Origin: Buddleja alternifolia
Taxonomy: Eukaryota; Streptophyta; Magnoliopsida; Lamiales; Scrophulariaceae
Direction: 5' to 3'
Length of the DNA stretch: 64,000 nucleotides
NCBI GenBank assembly: GCA_019426215.1
Contig: CM033405.1
Span: 4,937,001-5,001,000, forward strand
Part shown: positions 12,001 through 22,723 of the stretch, piece by piece
Position numbering within the stretch: position 1 is the first letter of the stretch
How the letters are laid out: the number at the start of each line of letters is the position of its first letter
Translations under genes and position numbers: made by a program
Notes under the pieces: model-generated
What the model saw: only the letters and a program-made list of their open reading frames with translations
What the model was told of the DNA's origin: nothing
The model's database searches: none

Positions 12001-12253
12001 GTCTCATTTGAGTGTCGGTGCGGACGATAACAATAAGAATAACAAGAATGTTGTTATCGAGACACTAGTGGGACCCCAAATTGAGAACGAGCTCGGGATC
12101 AGAAATCCTCAAATGAGCCGATCTAAAGGGTGCGGTAAAAGAATTAAGAGCAGTGCCGAGATATCAAAGCATGTTCCTAAGAGAAGAAAATGCGCTGCAT
12201 GTGGAAAAGTTGATGGGCATAATGCAAGAACATGTCCATCAAAAGAAAAATAG
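9031..12253 (+). pseudogene. FAR1-like MULE transposase, interrupted
   Basis: Exons read as 9031-9049, 9478-10300, 10510-10768, 11011-11572 and 11672-12253 (about 748 codons). The ATG at 9031 (MDEMVLG) splices in phase to SVVYSNNDVENQC. Domain order: FAR1 zinc-binding domain (FEFYKSYARLCGFDVRKCSQ ... CDCNAKIVVRF ... ERHNHELA), MULE transposase core with the first Asp in DVCSVDATFRSNK and the second in YIVSDQCPAMKQAIP, then CAWHIMKKFP, a SWIM zinc finger (VDCSCRLFFRRGILCRHIFF) and a C-terminal zinc knuckle (CAACGKVDGHNARTCPS). Such proteins bind element ends and catalyse cut-and-paste transposition in the nucleus. It is broken: TAG at 10221-10223 where Trp is expected (KLF-*-ADPVAIRNFELF), TGA at 11014-11016, and one extra T near 11150 that shifts frame. 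Introns are packed with the family's TATACAGTAT words. Confidence 0.88.
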
Positions 12254-12747
12254 AAGTGTTTTCTTTTTTTACAATTAGTACTGTACAATGAAGTAATATT
12301 CAATGTATAACATATCATTATACGCTATATAATGATGTGTTAATCAATGTATAATGATTCAAGGGATCTCTGTGTATATTGAAACATGATTGAAAGTGAA
12401 TGTAGTCTATGTTAAAAAATGCCATAATGTATGTTGTATATTTTTTAGTGTTTTGTTAATTATACAGTTTAATTATATACTTTAATTGAGTTTTTTTTAT
12501 TCTGAACAATGAATATATTTGGGTTGTTAGACTGTATACTTATGGGTTGTATATACCATTAACACTTAAACTCAATGAACAGAACAATATAAACAGGATA
12601 TGAGCAATGAACAAACTTTTTATATATTTAAACTGTTCAACTAAAACTAGTAACGTGATGTACAAAAACTAATAACATGTACATCTAACAAAAAATGTTG
12701 TAAACGTATCACGTTGTTTATATCTAGCGCTTCTTCCCCCTTTTCAT
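12254..12747. other. Spacer between the convergent MULE-2 genes
   Basis: No gene. It serves as 3' flank for both the transposase and the Ulp1 gene. It is rich in TATACAGT / CATTATAC words (for example near 12300 and 12470), like the introns of both genes. Confidence 0.7.
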
Positions 12748-15700
12748 TTAGGCTTGTTCACGTTCCAAATCCTTTGATTGTTTGATAATGTCGTCCTTGA
12801 GTGTGTTCAAATCACAAGTAAGGATTTTTTCCAGATAAAGTCTCCTCAATCTAGTGAGTTTTGCAACTTGTGCTTTCTGAATTATATAAATATTAAAGTT
12901 AGATAGACAGGAAAATAAAGATTTTCTGAAAATTTCATTTCATAGAATAAAAAAGTGTAAATCATTACGTTTTCTGCACCCAATTCTGGATCCCAATTCT
13001 TTAATCCCCCACCGAAGTAAGTCTCCATGTGACGTATTACAAAAACACCACAGTCCGAGCTGTTTCTGTGTGTACGCCATGGCATTGGAAGCCTTTCCAT
13101 TTCTATCATTGACAACGCTTGTCCAGCTGGATGGTTCATATCATTCAGGAACTTGGTAAACATGACCCTCTGTTTTGAAACAAACAAACAAAAAAAACCG
13201 TAAGGTACGGTGTATAAATATATTAATATCATTATACAGTATATTATTGAGTCAATATACAGTGTATAATTAATAATTATACACTGTATACTGATCCATT
13301 ATACAGCAGGTTAATATCATTTAACAGTGTAATATCATATCATTATTAAGTGGTTTAGTATACAATTTGTATGGTGCATCAGTGTATAATGTAAAGTTAA
13401 TTGTGTGATAATGAAGATTTAACACATATATATTGACATAAAAAAATAAACATTAGTGTTTAAAGGATCGTCACCAAAGTGAATGGCACATGTTGGTATT
13501 TGTTTTCGAACGACACATCCGTTGCGCTATTGTCAAGGATCTCAATAGCTGGTTGCTTCAAATTAAAGCACATCACGTAGTAGTGTCCAGCGTGAAGAAT
13601 AGGAAAGACAACCTATATATCAATGGGATGAAAGTGGTGTTAATGAATCTCCATAAAATACGATAATTTTAACAATCTAACAGTGTTAGCTTACCAACGT
13701 AACATCGGTTATGTTCACTCTTGGAAACATGTTCAGACGATTTTCGATGTTTTCCACGAATCTTTGATGCAACACATCATCATTTTGGCTCCTTTGTTTG
13801 TCGTGAAGAAAATCTGTTATCAAATTTTTAAAAAAAATTAGTTAGCGAGCAGAACATTATATCGTATGTATTAACAAAAATTAAAGAAGTATATTTTACC
13901 GTGTCTGACACGTGAAAAAAAATCTAAGCAGTGATGTTGGTGCTCTTGTTGTCTCGCCATTGTTCAACAGGTATGACCAGACGTCGATAACTCCAGATAA
14001 AAGCTCGGTCCGTTGAGACAATGTCTTTACATCCCAAATATAGCCAATTACATCACCACTTTTGAAAACAACAGTTCTGGAAAATCATTATACAGTTGTA
14101 ATAAGTTATTGTTCATTATACAGTATGTATAATGATGTAATATACAACAATCAATATTACCATTATACAGAGTATGTTCAGTTATTATATAGTGTATATA
14201 TAAAATTCAAAGGAATACAAATAGAACAATTGTATTATACATGTACTCACATGTCGTCCTCAGTAACTTGATTCACCCAATCCCACAGCCTTTTTTCAGT
14301 TGTGCCTTGTTTTGAGCTTATATACACAACCCGTTGAACATATGGAGAACACAGGTCTGGAGCTGGTTTGAATTGTCTCCTTGCTTCTCCAATGATCTCA
14401 ACAGCCGGGGTAATGGTAATGTTTGGAGACGGATGAGGCAATCGTTCTGTGACAATGGAGTCATCATCCTTTGTTGTAACATCTGGAGGCACTTGCTCAG
14501 AGATGTTGGAGGCGTCACCAGTGTATTGTCTAGCAATTGACAACACAGCCTCCTCTAGATCATCCTGACGCAGTTTCTCCGGTGTTTGTGTCAACAAGTT
14601 GAAGGTTGGCTGTGAATGTACTGGTGGACTTATTCTCTTATCCGGCGTAGATTGTTCGGGTTGGAGAGGCGGATCAGTTTGGGCGGCTGCATGTTGTTCA
14701 GGTGAGGAAGGTGCCTCTGGTTGATATGTACTTGTCTCTGGTTTTGTTCTATACAGTTTTTCAACATGATGTAACACCCTTTTTTCAATTACCTTCAACC
14801 GTGGATTCGATGGAAGAATGGAATCACATGATTGGATGTATCCATCGTACTTAATAAGATTATCCACCAGGTCCAATGCAGCCCTTTCCAAATTGAAAAT
14901 CATCCCCTGCGTATACAGTAGTTTACAAACTATTATACAGTAAATTTAAGTACAATTATACAGTATGTGATTGTACAGTATACAGTTATAATAATTTTAC
15001 TAATTACATAAATATGCATACCTCTTCAAACGTATTCCAGTCCTTGATGGATACATCTGATTCTGTTGGAGCTTCTAAAGAGGTAGTGGGTTGTTTTGGA
15101 GCTTCAATATGATGTGCAACATGTTTCCCTTTGTCAGCCTTCAATTCCCACTGCCCCTTTGATATGATCCCCTGCCCAAAAACTCCCTGTTGAATCTCTA
15201 TGTTACGCTTTTCCCGTAGCGCAGAGTCTGTCCAAGTGAGCCAAGTGGGGATTGATCTTTGTACTGTCATCTGTCCCTTGTAGTTGACTCTGTCAACATA
15301 CAATATTTGAATTTGGAGGAAAAGAAAAAAATTGAGATCATACAATTATACAGTAACATGTAAACCATTATTCAGTATATTATAAACCATTGTACAATAT
15401 ATAATATACCATTATACAATGCTAATTCATATAACACATTATACACATTATAGTGTATGAGTTATACACTGTAAAATATAGTGTTAGTTCATATAACACA
15501 TTATACACCAAATCAACAAAAACACATTATTGGAACACAATCACCATCAGAAGAGGTACTGTAAACTTACAATCAGAAATAGAAGAGGTCTCGTGTACAT
15601 GCGTTTTGCCGGATCTTCTTCCCAAACGTGTTTCGTGTCTCCCAAACTATTTAGAACTAGTCCGGACTAATTGTAATTTGACAACTCATCAAGAGACCCC

Positions 15701-17194
15701 TTCAAATTCAGTATCTTCTTGTTGACAAATGGTGTACCAGGGGTCTCTATCAAGCAATTATACATAATCATCATAAAATTCAGCTTGAATCGATCTGTGA
15801 GCTGTTTATCAGATTGAATTGCCTTCACGACCATTGATGCTGAAACTTTAAACTTTTTGGACTTATCAAGCCCAAATTGGTCAGTAAATGCGTTCGCTCT
15901 CTCTGGATTTTTTACAGTGAGGTCTATAGGCCGAGTCCCGTGTGGAAATCCCAAAACCTCTGCCACATCATACTCTGTAATATTGATTTTTCCTCTGGGC
16001 AGAGTAAGCCTGAAATTTGCTGGATTTAAAGATTTTACAACTTTATAGCCGAGCCTGTGAGGCAGCTCTTTAATGTTGAAATCCAAAAAGGACCCGAACA
16101 CGGATTGTCTCACCCATTCCCATTGTGGTTCGGTCAGTTTTGAAAGAGCATCCACCAAGACCTTCAATGATACTCTTATTCGTGTATACTCAAACACCTT
16201 CTTTTTCTCCTGTGGTTGATGTTTGGATACGGTCCGTGTTTTATGTTTTTAGATTGTGTTTTTACAGGGTGTTGTTTCGCACTTCTTTTTCGAGCAACAG
16301 GTTGTTGTTCTGATTTGGTCTCTTCGTCTTGATCAGACAATTCTTCGGCTGATTGTACGTAATCATCATCAGAACCAGGTTGTTCGACACTAAGAGGCTC
16401 AACAACATCGGCAGGCATAAGCTGTAACCTATCATTTGAATCGGTAGAGGATGAATCTCCTTCAGCAACTGCATTACAGAGTAGACAAATACATTCTACA
16501 CTAAAAAATTAAGTATAATGTATATTATAAATCACAAATCCAGATTATGACCATGAATCACCTATTTGTATCCAATATACAGTATGTCAGAAATAAAAAT
16601 TCATTATAATTAGTGTTTTTAAATAATTATACATTAGCGTATAAACCATTATACATTACATACAATGATGATATACATTGTGTGAATAATGAGATATGAG
16701 ATACAATTAGTGAGTTCAATCCATTATACAGAATTTTATACACAAATATATAGAATGGTATAACAAATTATACATTAGATTACACCCAAATATACAGTAT
16801 GTGCATACACAATACAATTAATATGATGTAAACTATTATACACAGTCTTATTCATTATTATACACTATAATGCAAACCATTATACATCGTCGTTTTATAT
16901 ATTATACATTTAGAATGAAGAAAATAATGTAATTATATACAACATATATTACTCAAATATGCATATAAACTAACCATAATATTGTCACCCATAGGTACAG
17001 AAGCCATCAAAACAAACAAAACCAGCGTATAGATACATTGCGTGTTCCCAATATAGTTATAATATACAGAGTATACATACAGAAGCCATCAAAATCAACA
17101 AAATACGTAATACTGTCACCCATAGGTCGAACAAGGAATGAAAATTTTGTGTATACTCGATACCTGTTCTTCTGGATGGATTTTTCGTCCTCAT
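12748..17194 (-). pseudogene. MULE-borne Ulp1-like (C48) protease gene, interrupted
   Basis: Read on the minus strand: exon 1 17194-17164 (MRTKNPSRRT); exon 2 about 16471-15592, with a DUF1985-like region (LVDALSKLTEPQWEWVRQSV, YDVAEVLGFPHGTRPIDLTV); exon 3 about 15331-15022 (ILYVDRVNYKGQ); exon 4 about 14906-14251 (Pro/Glu-rich linker); exon 5 14076-13900; exon 6 about 13814-13697; exon 7 13612-13475 with catalytic His and Asp (HAGHYYVMCF, AIEILDNS); exon 8 13168-12970 with catalytic Cys (SSDCGVFVIRHMETYFG); exon 9 12876-12748. This is the His-Asp-Cys order of Ulp1/SENP peptidases, which cleave SUMO or related substrates. Defects: TAG at 15669-15667 for an expected Trp (SNYN-*-SGLVLNSL), frame changes near 16250 and in a T8 run near 13920, and an exon 3 acceptor reading CAA instead of CAG. 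Its role in transposition is unknown. Confidence 0.82.
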
Positions 17195-17458
17195 TTTTTT
17201 GATGAAAATGAAATCGGTTTAGGAGAATATTAAAACTAGGGTTCCCAGCTATCGAAAATTACAGTTTAATTTTCGTAGGTTTAAAAATGGGAGAAATTTC
17301 AATGAAATCAGTTATGCTTCTTAAGTTTAAAAATGGGAGAGATTTTAGGGGAGATGGGGGAGAGATTTTAGGAGTGAATCGATGTATAATGGAAGTAGAT
17401 TACTAGAATACCCCTCAGACAGATTCATATATGGGTTTCCCGCATTTACAGTGAATAA

Positions 17459-17545
17459 ATTGGACTGTTGGATTTAATTGATCCAATAGTGTATATTGGA
17501 TCTTATATCTTATCTAATAGAGAGGATATATATTAGATCATGAAC
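17459..17545 (-). repeat. Outer type A inverted repeat, right copy
   Basis: Reverse complement of the 6469-6555 repeat; for example TTGGACTGTTGGATTTAATT here against the same words inverted on the left. This is the right terminus of MULE-2, facing the CBSX gene. Confidence 0.85.
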
Positions 17546-17679
17546 TTATATATATATATATTGTGTTTTCAATTTTCTCAACAAGTTCTTCTACCCCAAT
17601 TATTATCCTTGGTAAGATACTCCATCGGAACCCCACCCCATTACTCGCCGGCCACCTCCCACTGCACTAATTTATCAAA
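17546..17679 (+). promoter_or_regulatory. CBSX 5' region squeezed between MULE-2 and the start codon
   Basis: Only 134 bases separate the MULE-2 terminus from the CBSX ATG. The stretch opens with a TA run (TTATATATATATATATTG, 17546-17563) that could act as a TATA box, followed by a pyrimidine-rich leader (TTTCAATTTTCTCAACAAG, CCCCACCCCATTACTCG). That the element end displaced or supplies promoter sequence is inference; no transcription start can be read from sequence. Confidence 0.4.
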
Positions 17680-20600
17680 ATGACCTCAACATCTCCGTCG
17701 GAGCTTCTATCCTTTTCTCTCCTCCGCCCTAATTCCGCCGCCCGACGCCGCCACCAATTTCCCTGCCGCTTTCGTTCCGCCGCGAAACTCTCCTCTCATT
17801 TCAATAATCTCTTCGCGTCCAATCGAATTCCTGTCTGGCCCGTTTCCGTCGCCGCGAGCTCCACTTCACCCCCCAGCGCCGCGCCTGTAGCTACCTTATC
17901 CACTCAACTCTTTCAATTTTATCTAGGATTGTAAATAAGTCGAGACGAATAGAACAAGTTATTGTTGAAGGCTTGTTTGAATTATTATCGATTTTTAGAA
18001 TTTGTGATTGAGCTTGAATCGAACCGAGCTCGAGTGACTTTATTGGATTGCAAATATTTTATTATTTTTTACTAATCTAGCCGAATTCGAGCTAAACTTT
18101 AAACTACCGTACAAAAGTTCTTCAAGTTTGGTTTGGATTGATATAAGCTTTTACCAAATAATCTATTCGAGTGGTTTGGTTCATCTTTCGGTCCTAATTT
18201 TATCAACTATTTTAAGTTGTCTAATTATTATCTGTTTCAATTTTGGCAGCCACGAAGTGGAATTTATACCGTGGGTGATTTTATGACGAGAAGGGAAGAT
18301 TTGCATGTTGTTAAGTCCACTACAACTGTGGATGAAGGTTTCTTAATTTTTATTTTTTCAATTTTTTCTCCCAATTTCAATTTTGGAGCTTATTTTGACA
18401 TTTTCTCCAATTTTTTTTTTTGTGGAACAGCGTTGGAAATGCTTGTAGAAAACAGGATAACTGGTTTTCCAGTGATTGATAATGACTGGAAGTTGGTAAT
18501 TATTATTAGACGATCTCAATTTAATTATTAGAAATATAATGTGACAAATTTTTTATTCCTTATTGTCTATTTCAAACTATTTAGGGTAAATTTCGTTTGA
18601 AAGTTTCGAATAAATTATAATTGATAAACATAAAAATGTCTGCAGGTTGGACTTGTATCAGACTATGACTTATTAGCACTGGATTCCATCTCAGGTGTTA
18701 TCCATTTTTCGTCTTGGAAAACTCTGAGTTCGTTCGTTGATTTTGTTTGCGTTTTCTTATACATGCGTTTGTGTTCAACTTCTCTATTTGTCAGATTGTT
18801 CGTATTGCATTTGTTAGAGACTAGGTTATGCAATTCTGATTCGTTAGTACGTCATTCAAATCTTGACAATGGAATGCGCCCATAAACGTTTCGTGAGTTT
18901 GATTAGATCAAAACATGTTCATTGTTTTAGATGTAAATTGTAATTGATAGTTTCTGCGGAAAAATGGGAAAAAGGGGACAAAACTGGATTGTGGCATGCA
19001 CAAATAGCATTTAGTCATGAATGGATTTGGAATAGCATTTCTTCCTATGAAATATGTTTTTCCTATTGCATTATGAAATATGCTTATACACTGAGTCGGT
19101 CGGTTCTTAACGTTAGAAGAAATTTTCCAATGTCGCCATCAGGTACTGGAAGAACAGATACAGACATGTTTCCCGAAGCTGACAGCACTTGGAAAGTACG
19201 TTACGAAATCTTTTCTTGAAGCCTTTATCTTTTTATACTGGTTTCATCAGATCCTTTTTTCTTTTATGATTATATTATGTTGAGCTGTTAGAATAGAGGT
19301 TCTAGCCCGGATCGAGTTTGGTTGAATCCAAACCATTCACATGTCAAGTGAATTAGACTTGCCATGTGATTAATTGACTCTCACTAAACCTAATTTTTGA
19401 CAAGAATTTCTGTTTCAGAGTTACAAATTGATGTTTTATAGGGAATTTACTGTTTTGGACTTATGCCCGATATAGTAGTTCTTTACAAATCGTTGCAAAA
19501 TTAAATGCTCTTTAACTAAAATTAAGAAAATCGAAGAAAATGTGATATTTGTCTTTTATATAATAATAACACTAACTGAACAGTCGCTGCGCTAAAAAAG
19601 ATTGGAAATTAAGGGATTACTAATATCTATGTATCGAATAATTTACTAACAAATCCTCACTAAGTAAATACTCTTAATCAAATTCTAAAAAATTGGAGAA
19701 AATTATAGTCTTAATATATTCTATTAATAATGATAGGAGCAATTGAACATCATGGTTTTGAAACTCGGACCGGACCTACCGGTTGGACTGCCGGAACCAG
19801 GAACCAGTCCTAAAAACAGTCTGGGTTGAACCTCTAAACCGTTTGGAGCCAAAACCGGAACTCTTACCTCAGAACAGTTTGACCCAGCGGTCAAACCGCC
19901 GGACCGTTCGACCCGGTGTTGGGTAGTGTAAACCGTTCCAGTCGTGGTTACAAAGCTGTATAGTGGGTCTTCTTCCTCGAGTTTGTTGCTGCTGTGTTTG
20001 TCTTCATGCTTCTTCCTCAAAGCCTCCAATCTTCAAAATTCATCACCACCATAAGAGTTCAAAAGAATACCCAAGAAGAAGACCCATCTTCCTCTCCTTA
20101 TATATCTATATCTATATATATATATATATCTATATCTATATATATATATATATTTTAGATCTCAAGTAGAAGAAGAACGTTCTATTTCTGTGAAAATTGG
20201 GGAACAAAGTGTTTAACATTCAACTATGCTATATCCAAAGAAACTTGTAGAAGAAGAACAACAAAAGAAACAACCTGTGAAATAATGATAAGCGGTAGGT
20301 ACTGGGTAGTGTGGCTTTGTTGCTCCATTTTTCACAAATAAGGAGTGGGTTAAGAGAATTTGTTAATTTGGTGGGTAATTATATAAGTATATATATGTAG
20401 GGTCAAGATCTAATACATACCCTATATTAGATAAGATATAAGACCCAATCTACACCATTGGATCTATTAAATCCAACCGTCCAAAAAGGAATAAAAAACA
20501 GGTGGGAAAATTGATTCTAATTGGATCAGGGGTATAATAGTCAAATGATTCATTTTTCAAAGCCCACAAAACCCACATCTCTCATCGTCTTCTCCGTTAG

Positions 20601-22723
20601 ATTTCTCTGGTTTTCACTGTTTCTCTTCTCTTCTCTTCGTTTTGTTTTTCTTTTTCAATCCATACCCTATATATATAGATATGTGTATATATATTCTTGA
20701 AGCAGATGATGTTAATAAGTAACCAAATTAAGGTCAACTCCCGTGTGAGAATACGTTTCAAATTTTTGTTTTCTTCTTCCAGAAACAGGCGTGGCCCTTA
20801 ATTGTTTGTGCATGATATATATAAATATATATGTGTGTGTCACACTACTCCGTCAGATTTCTCTGGTTTATAACATATTAAAAATATTCAATTATACAGT
20901 ATCTTATAAGTCATTATACAGTATGTTATAACACATTATACAGTATATTATAACGCATTATACAGTATGTCATATAAAGAAAGAAATATATATATATATA
21001 TATATATATATAATAAATGTTTTATTATGAGGGCTGCATAATGAAATATTGCATTGTTTCCAAAATTCCTGGCATATATGGTTACCTTTTCATTATTATG
21101 TTATAAGGATATTGAATAAAGCTTTAATTTCCATTGTAATTGGTTCATCTTCGACCTTCTGCATTCAGATATAGTTGTTTGAGATGGAGTATATATATTA
21201 TATCTTCTGTATTTTTCTCATGGATATATAGCATATTTTGCGGAAATTTTTACAAGGAGGTGTCCATTGCTGTGGAATCATTTCCTCTATCTTCATCTCT
21301 ACAGTAATCCTTTGTTTTATTTTTTCTCTCAATGAAAACTTGTGACAAAATATGAACAAAAAGAAGATGAAATAAATGCGATAATGGGGAATAGAGATAT
21401 AGAGATACGAACAGAAAAGAAGATGAAAATAGTGTGATAATGGGGAAGAGATAGAGAGAGAGAGCGAGGAGTGGGGGACAGTCTGAATAGGATATTGACT
21501 AAAATGCCTCTGCCATCATTAAAAAAAAATTATATAATCTGAAAAATGTGTTAAATTCAGACTTTAGGATCAAATAGTATCAATGGTGTAGATTGGGTCT
21601 TATATCTTACCTAATATAATGGGATGTATTTGATCCATATCCTATATATGTATATGTATAAACATTGAGTCATAATACTTTCTAAAATTCAGATTCACTT
21701 GAGTTTAATCTGAATATGTGAAATTGACCATGTGGTAAAAGGCATTATAATATTAATATTATGTTATTATTGTTATTATATCTACCAAATCAAAAGAGGA
21801 GCAATAGTGTTCTCATTATTGTTATTTTTTCCGTATTTATATATTTTATAATATTAGTATTATATTAATTATTATTTATTGCATAATTATGACGTCACCG
21901 GTTCGACCGCGGTTGACCCGGCGCTTGAACCAGTGACCCGTGACCCGGTTACTTTTCCGGTTCGGGTTTCAGAACATTGTTGAACATACATGCCGGCAGA
22001 GAGTGCTAATTGAGGACGACCAATTTGTTACATATCATCTGATGTTGGAACTGTTATAATGTATTTATTTCTAGAATGTTCTACTAGACCGGAAATGGGA
22101 ATCAATTTAAACATCTCTATGTCTTACACGAACGCTTGCATGCACACAATGCTGATGCCAGAAAAACCTCTGTTTTCGAATATTTATCATTAACTTATCG
22201 TCTCTCTGAGATTGAATAACCTCTGCAGACGTTCAATGAAATACAAAAGTTGCTTAGCAAAACCAATGGGAAATTAGTTGGTGATGTGATGACACCAGCT
22301 CCAATGGTGGTTCGTGAATCTACCAATCTTGAGGATGCTGCAAGGTTATCCCTAATTTTATTTCATTTCAACTTATTTTTGCAGTTTACCTTTTTTTTTC
22401 TTTTAAATTTTGCTGGTTCTATTTGATAAAGAAATGACTAAAGTGTCGAAACCATATCCTGTCATTAATTGTCAGATTGCTACTCGAGACAAAATTTCGC
22501 CGCCTTCCTGTAGTGGATGGTGATGGTAAGCTGGTAAGCACATCCGGCGTCTAAAACTTCTTTTTTTTTGGACAGAATTCACCATTTTCTTTTCCCCCTT
22601 TTTGGTAACTAAAGTTCATTTTTATTTTAATTAGCAATTATCTTAATGAAGGTTGGAATTATTACTAGAGGAAATGTCGTTCGGGCCGCTCTGCAAATCA
22701 AAAGAGACATCGGAATGGCTTGA
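17680..22723 (+). CDS. CBS-domain-pair protein, plastid-targeted CBSX1/CBSX2 type
   Basis: Exons 17680-17886, 18250-18337, 18431-18495, 18646-18694, 19143-19195, 22229-22344, 22476-22533 and 22652-22723 sum to 708 bases (235 residues), close to the known length of Arabidopsis CBSX1/2. Residues about 1-65 are Ser/Arg-rich and acid-poor, fitting a chloroplast transit peptide. First CBS motif: YTVGDFMTRREDLHVVKST ... ITGFPVIDNDWKLVGLVSDY. Second: KLVGDVMTPAPMVVRESTNL ... RRLPVVDGDGKLVGIITRGN, ending ALQIKRDIGMA. CBSX proteins bind adenosine nucleotides and activate thioredoxins of the plastid ferredoxin-thioredoxin system. All eight junctions keep phase with GT/AG borders, so the gene looks intact despite nested transposons in intron 5 and a repeat in intron 1. 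CBSX1 and CBSX2 cannot be told apart here. Confidence 0.92.
17930..18190. repeat. Dispersed repeat with GAGCTCGAGT core, in CBSX intron 1
   Basis: Begins near AGGATTGTAAATAAGTCGAG and contains TTTGTGATTGAGCTTGAATC and CGAGCTCGAGTGACTT. Related copies lie at about 35610-35975 and 60590-61290. The ends carry no clear inverted repeat; it is a non-coding dispersed family member, possibly hAT-derived. Confidence 0.65.
19751..21979. mobile_element. Non-autonomous hAT-like element in CBSX intron 5, with nested MULE
   Basis: Flanked by a perfect 8-bp direct repeat TTGAACAT (19743-19750 and 21980-21987). Ends are imperfect inverted repeats: CATGGTTTTGAAACTCGGAC on the left, CAATGTTCTGAAACCCGAAC read inward from the right. 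An 8-bp duplication plus a terminus starting CA..G fits the hAT superfamily. Subterminal regions are rich in GGACCGG / GACCCGG words. Without the nested MULE it is about 1 kb and has no transposase. A TA microsatellite lies at 20100-20155. Confidence 0.82.
20400..21642. mobile_element. MULE-3: 1.24-kb non-autonomous relative of MULE-1, nested in the hAT-like element
   Basis: Left end type A (GGGTCAAGATCTAATACATA), right end type B (GGATATGGATCAAATACATC read inward). Target duplication TATATATGTA is perfect on both sides (20390-20399 and 21643-21652), 10 bp as usual for Mutator-like elements. Internal sequence differs from MULE-1 except near the ends and in a CATTATACAGTATRTTATA tandem block (20890-20970). 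A TA run of about 28 bases lies at 20988-21012. No coding capacity recognised; TTCTTCTTCCAG|AAACAGGCG near 20780 looks like a captured intron-exon border, but the source is unknown. Confidence 0.9.

Larger units (their letters stand above)
8524..17545. mobile_element. MULE-2: autonomous-type Mutator-like element with transposase and Ulp1 gene
   Basis: About 9.0 kb. The left end (type B) is GGATATGGATCAAATACATC; the right end (type A, read inward) is GTTCATGATCTAATATATAT followed by TTAGATAAGATATAAGATCC. Both flanks are TA repeats, so the duplication is ambiguous but consistent with TATATATATA. It encodes a FAR1/MURA-like transposase on + and a Ulp1-like protease on -, arranged tail to tail around 12300-12700. 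All non-coding parts are rich in CATTATACAGTATRTTATA-like words. Both genes carry stops and frameshifts, so this copy is probably inactive but shows the autonomous structure of the family. Confidence 0.85.

Noticed and set aside
19963..20169. Plus-strand frame ending in repeated Tyr-Ile
   Set aside because: Its C-terminal half is the TA/TATC microsatellite in the hAT-like element.
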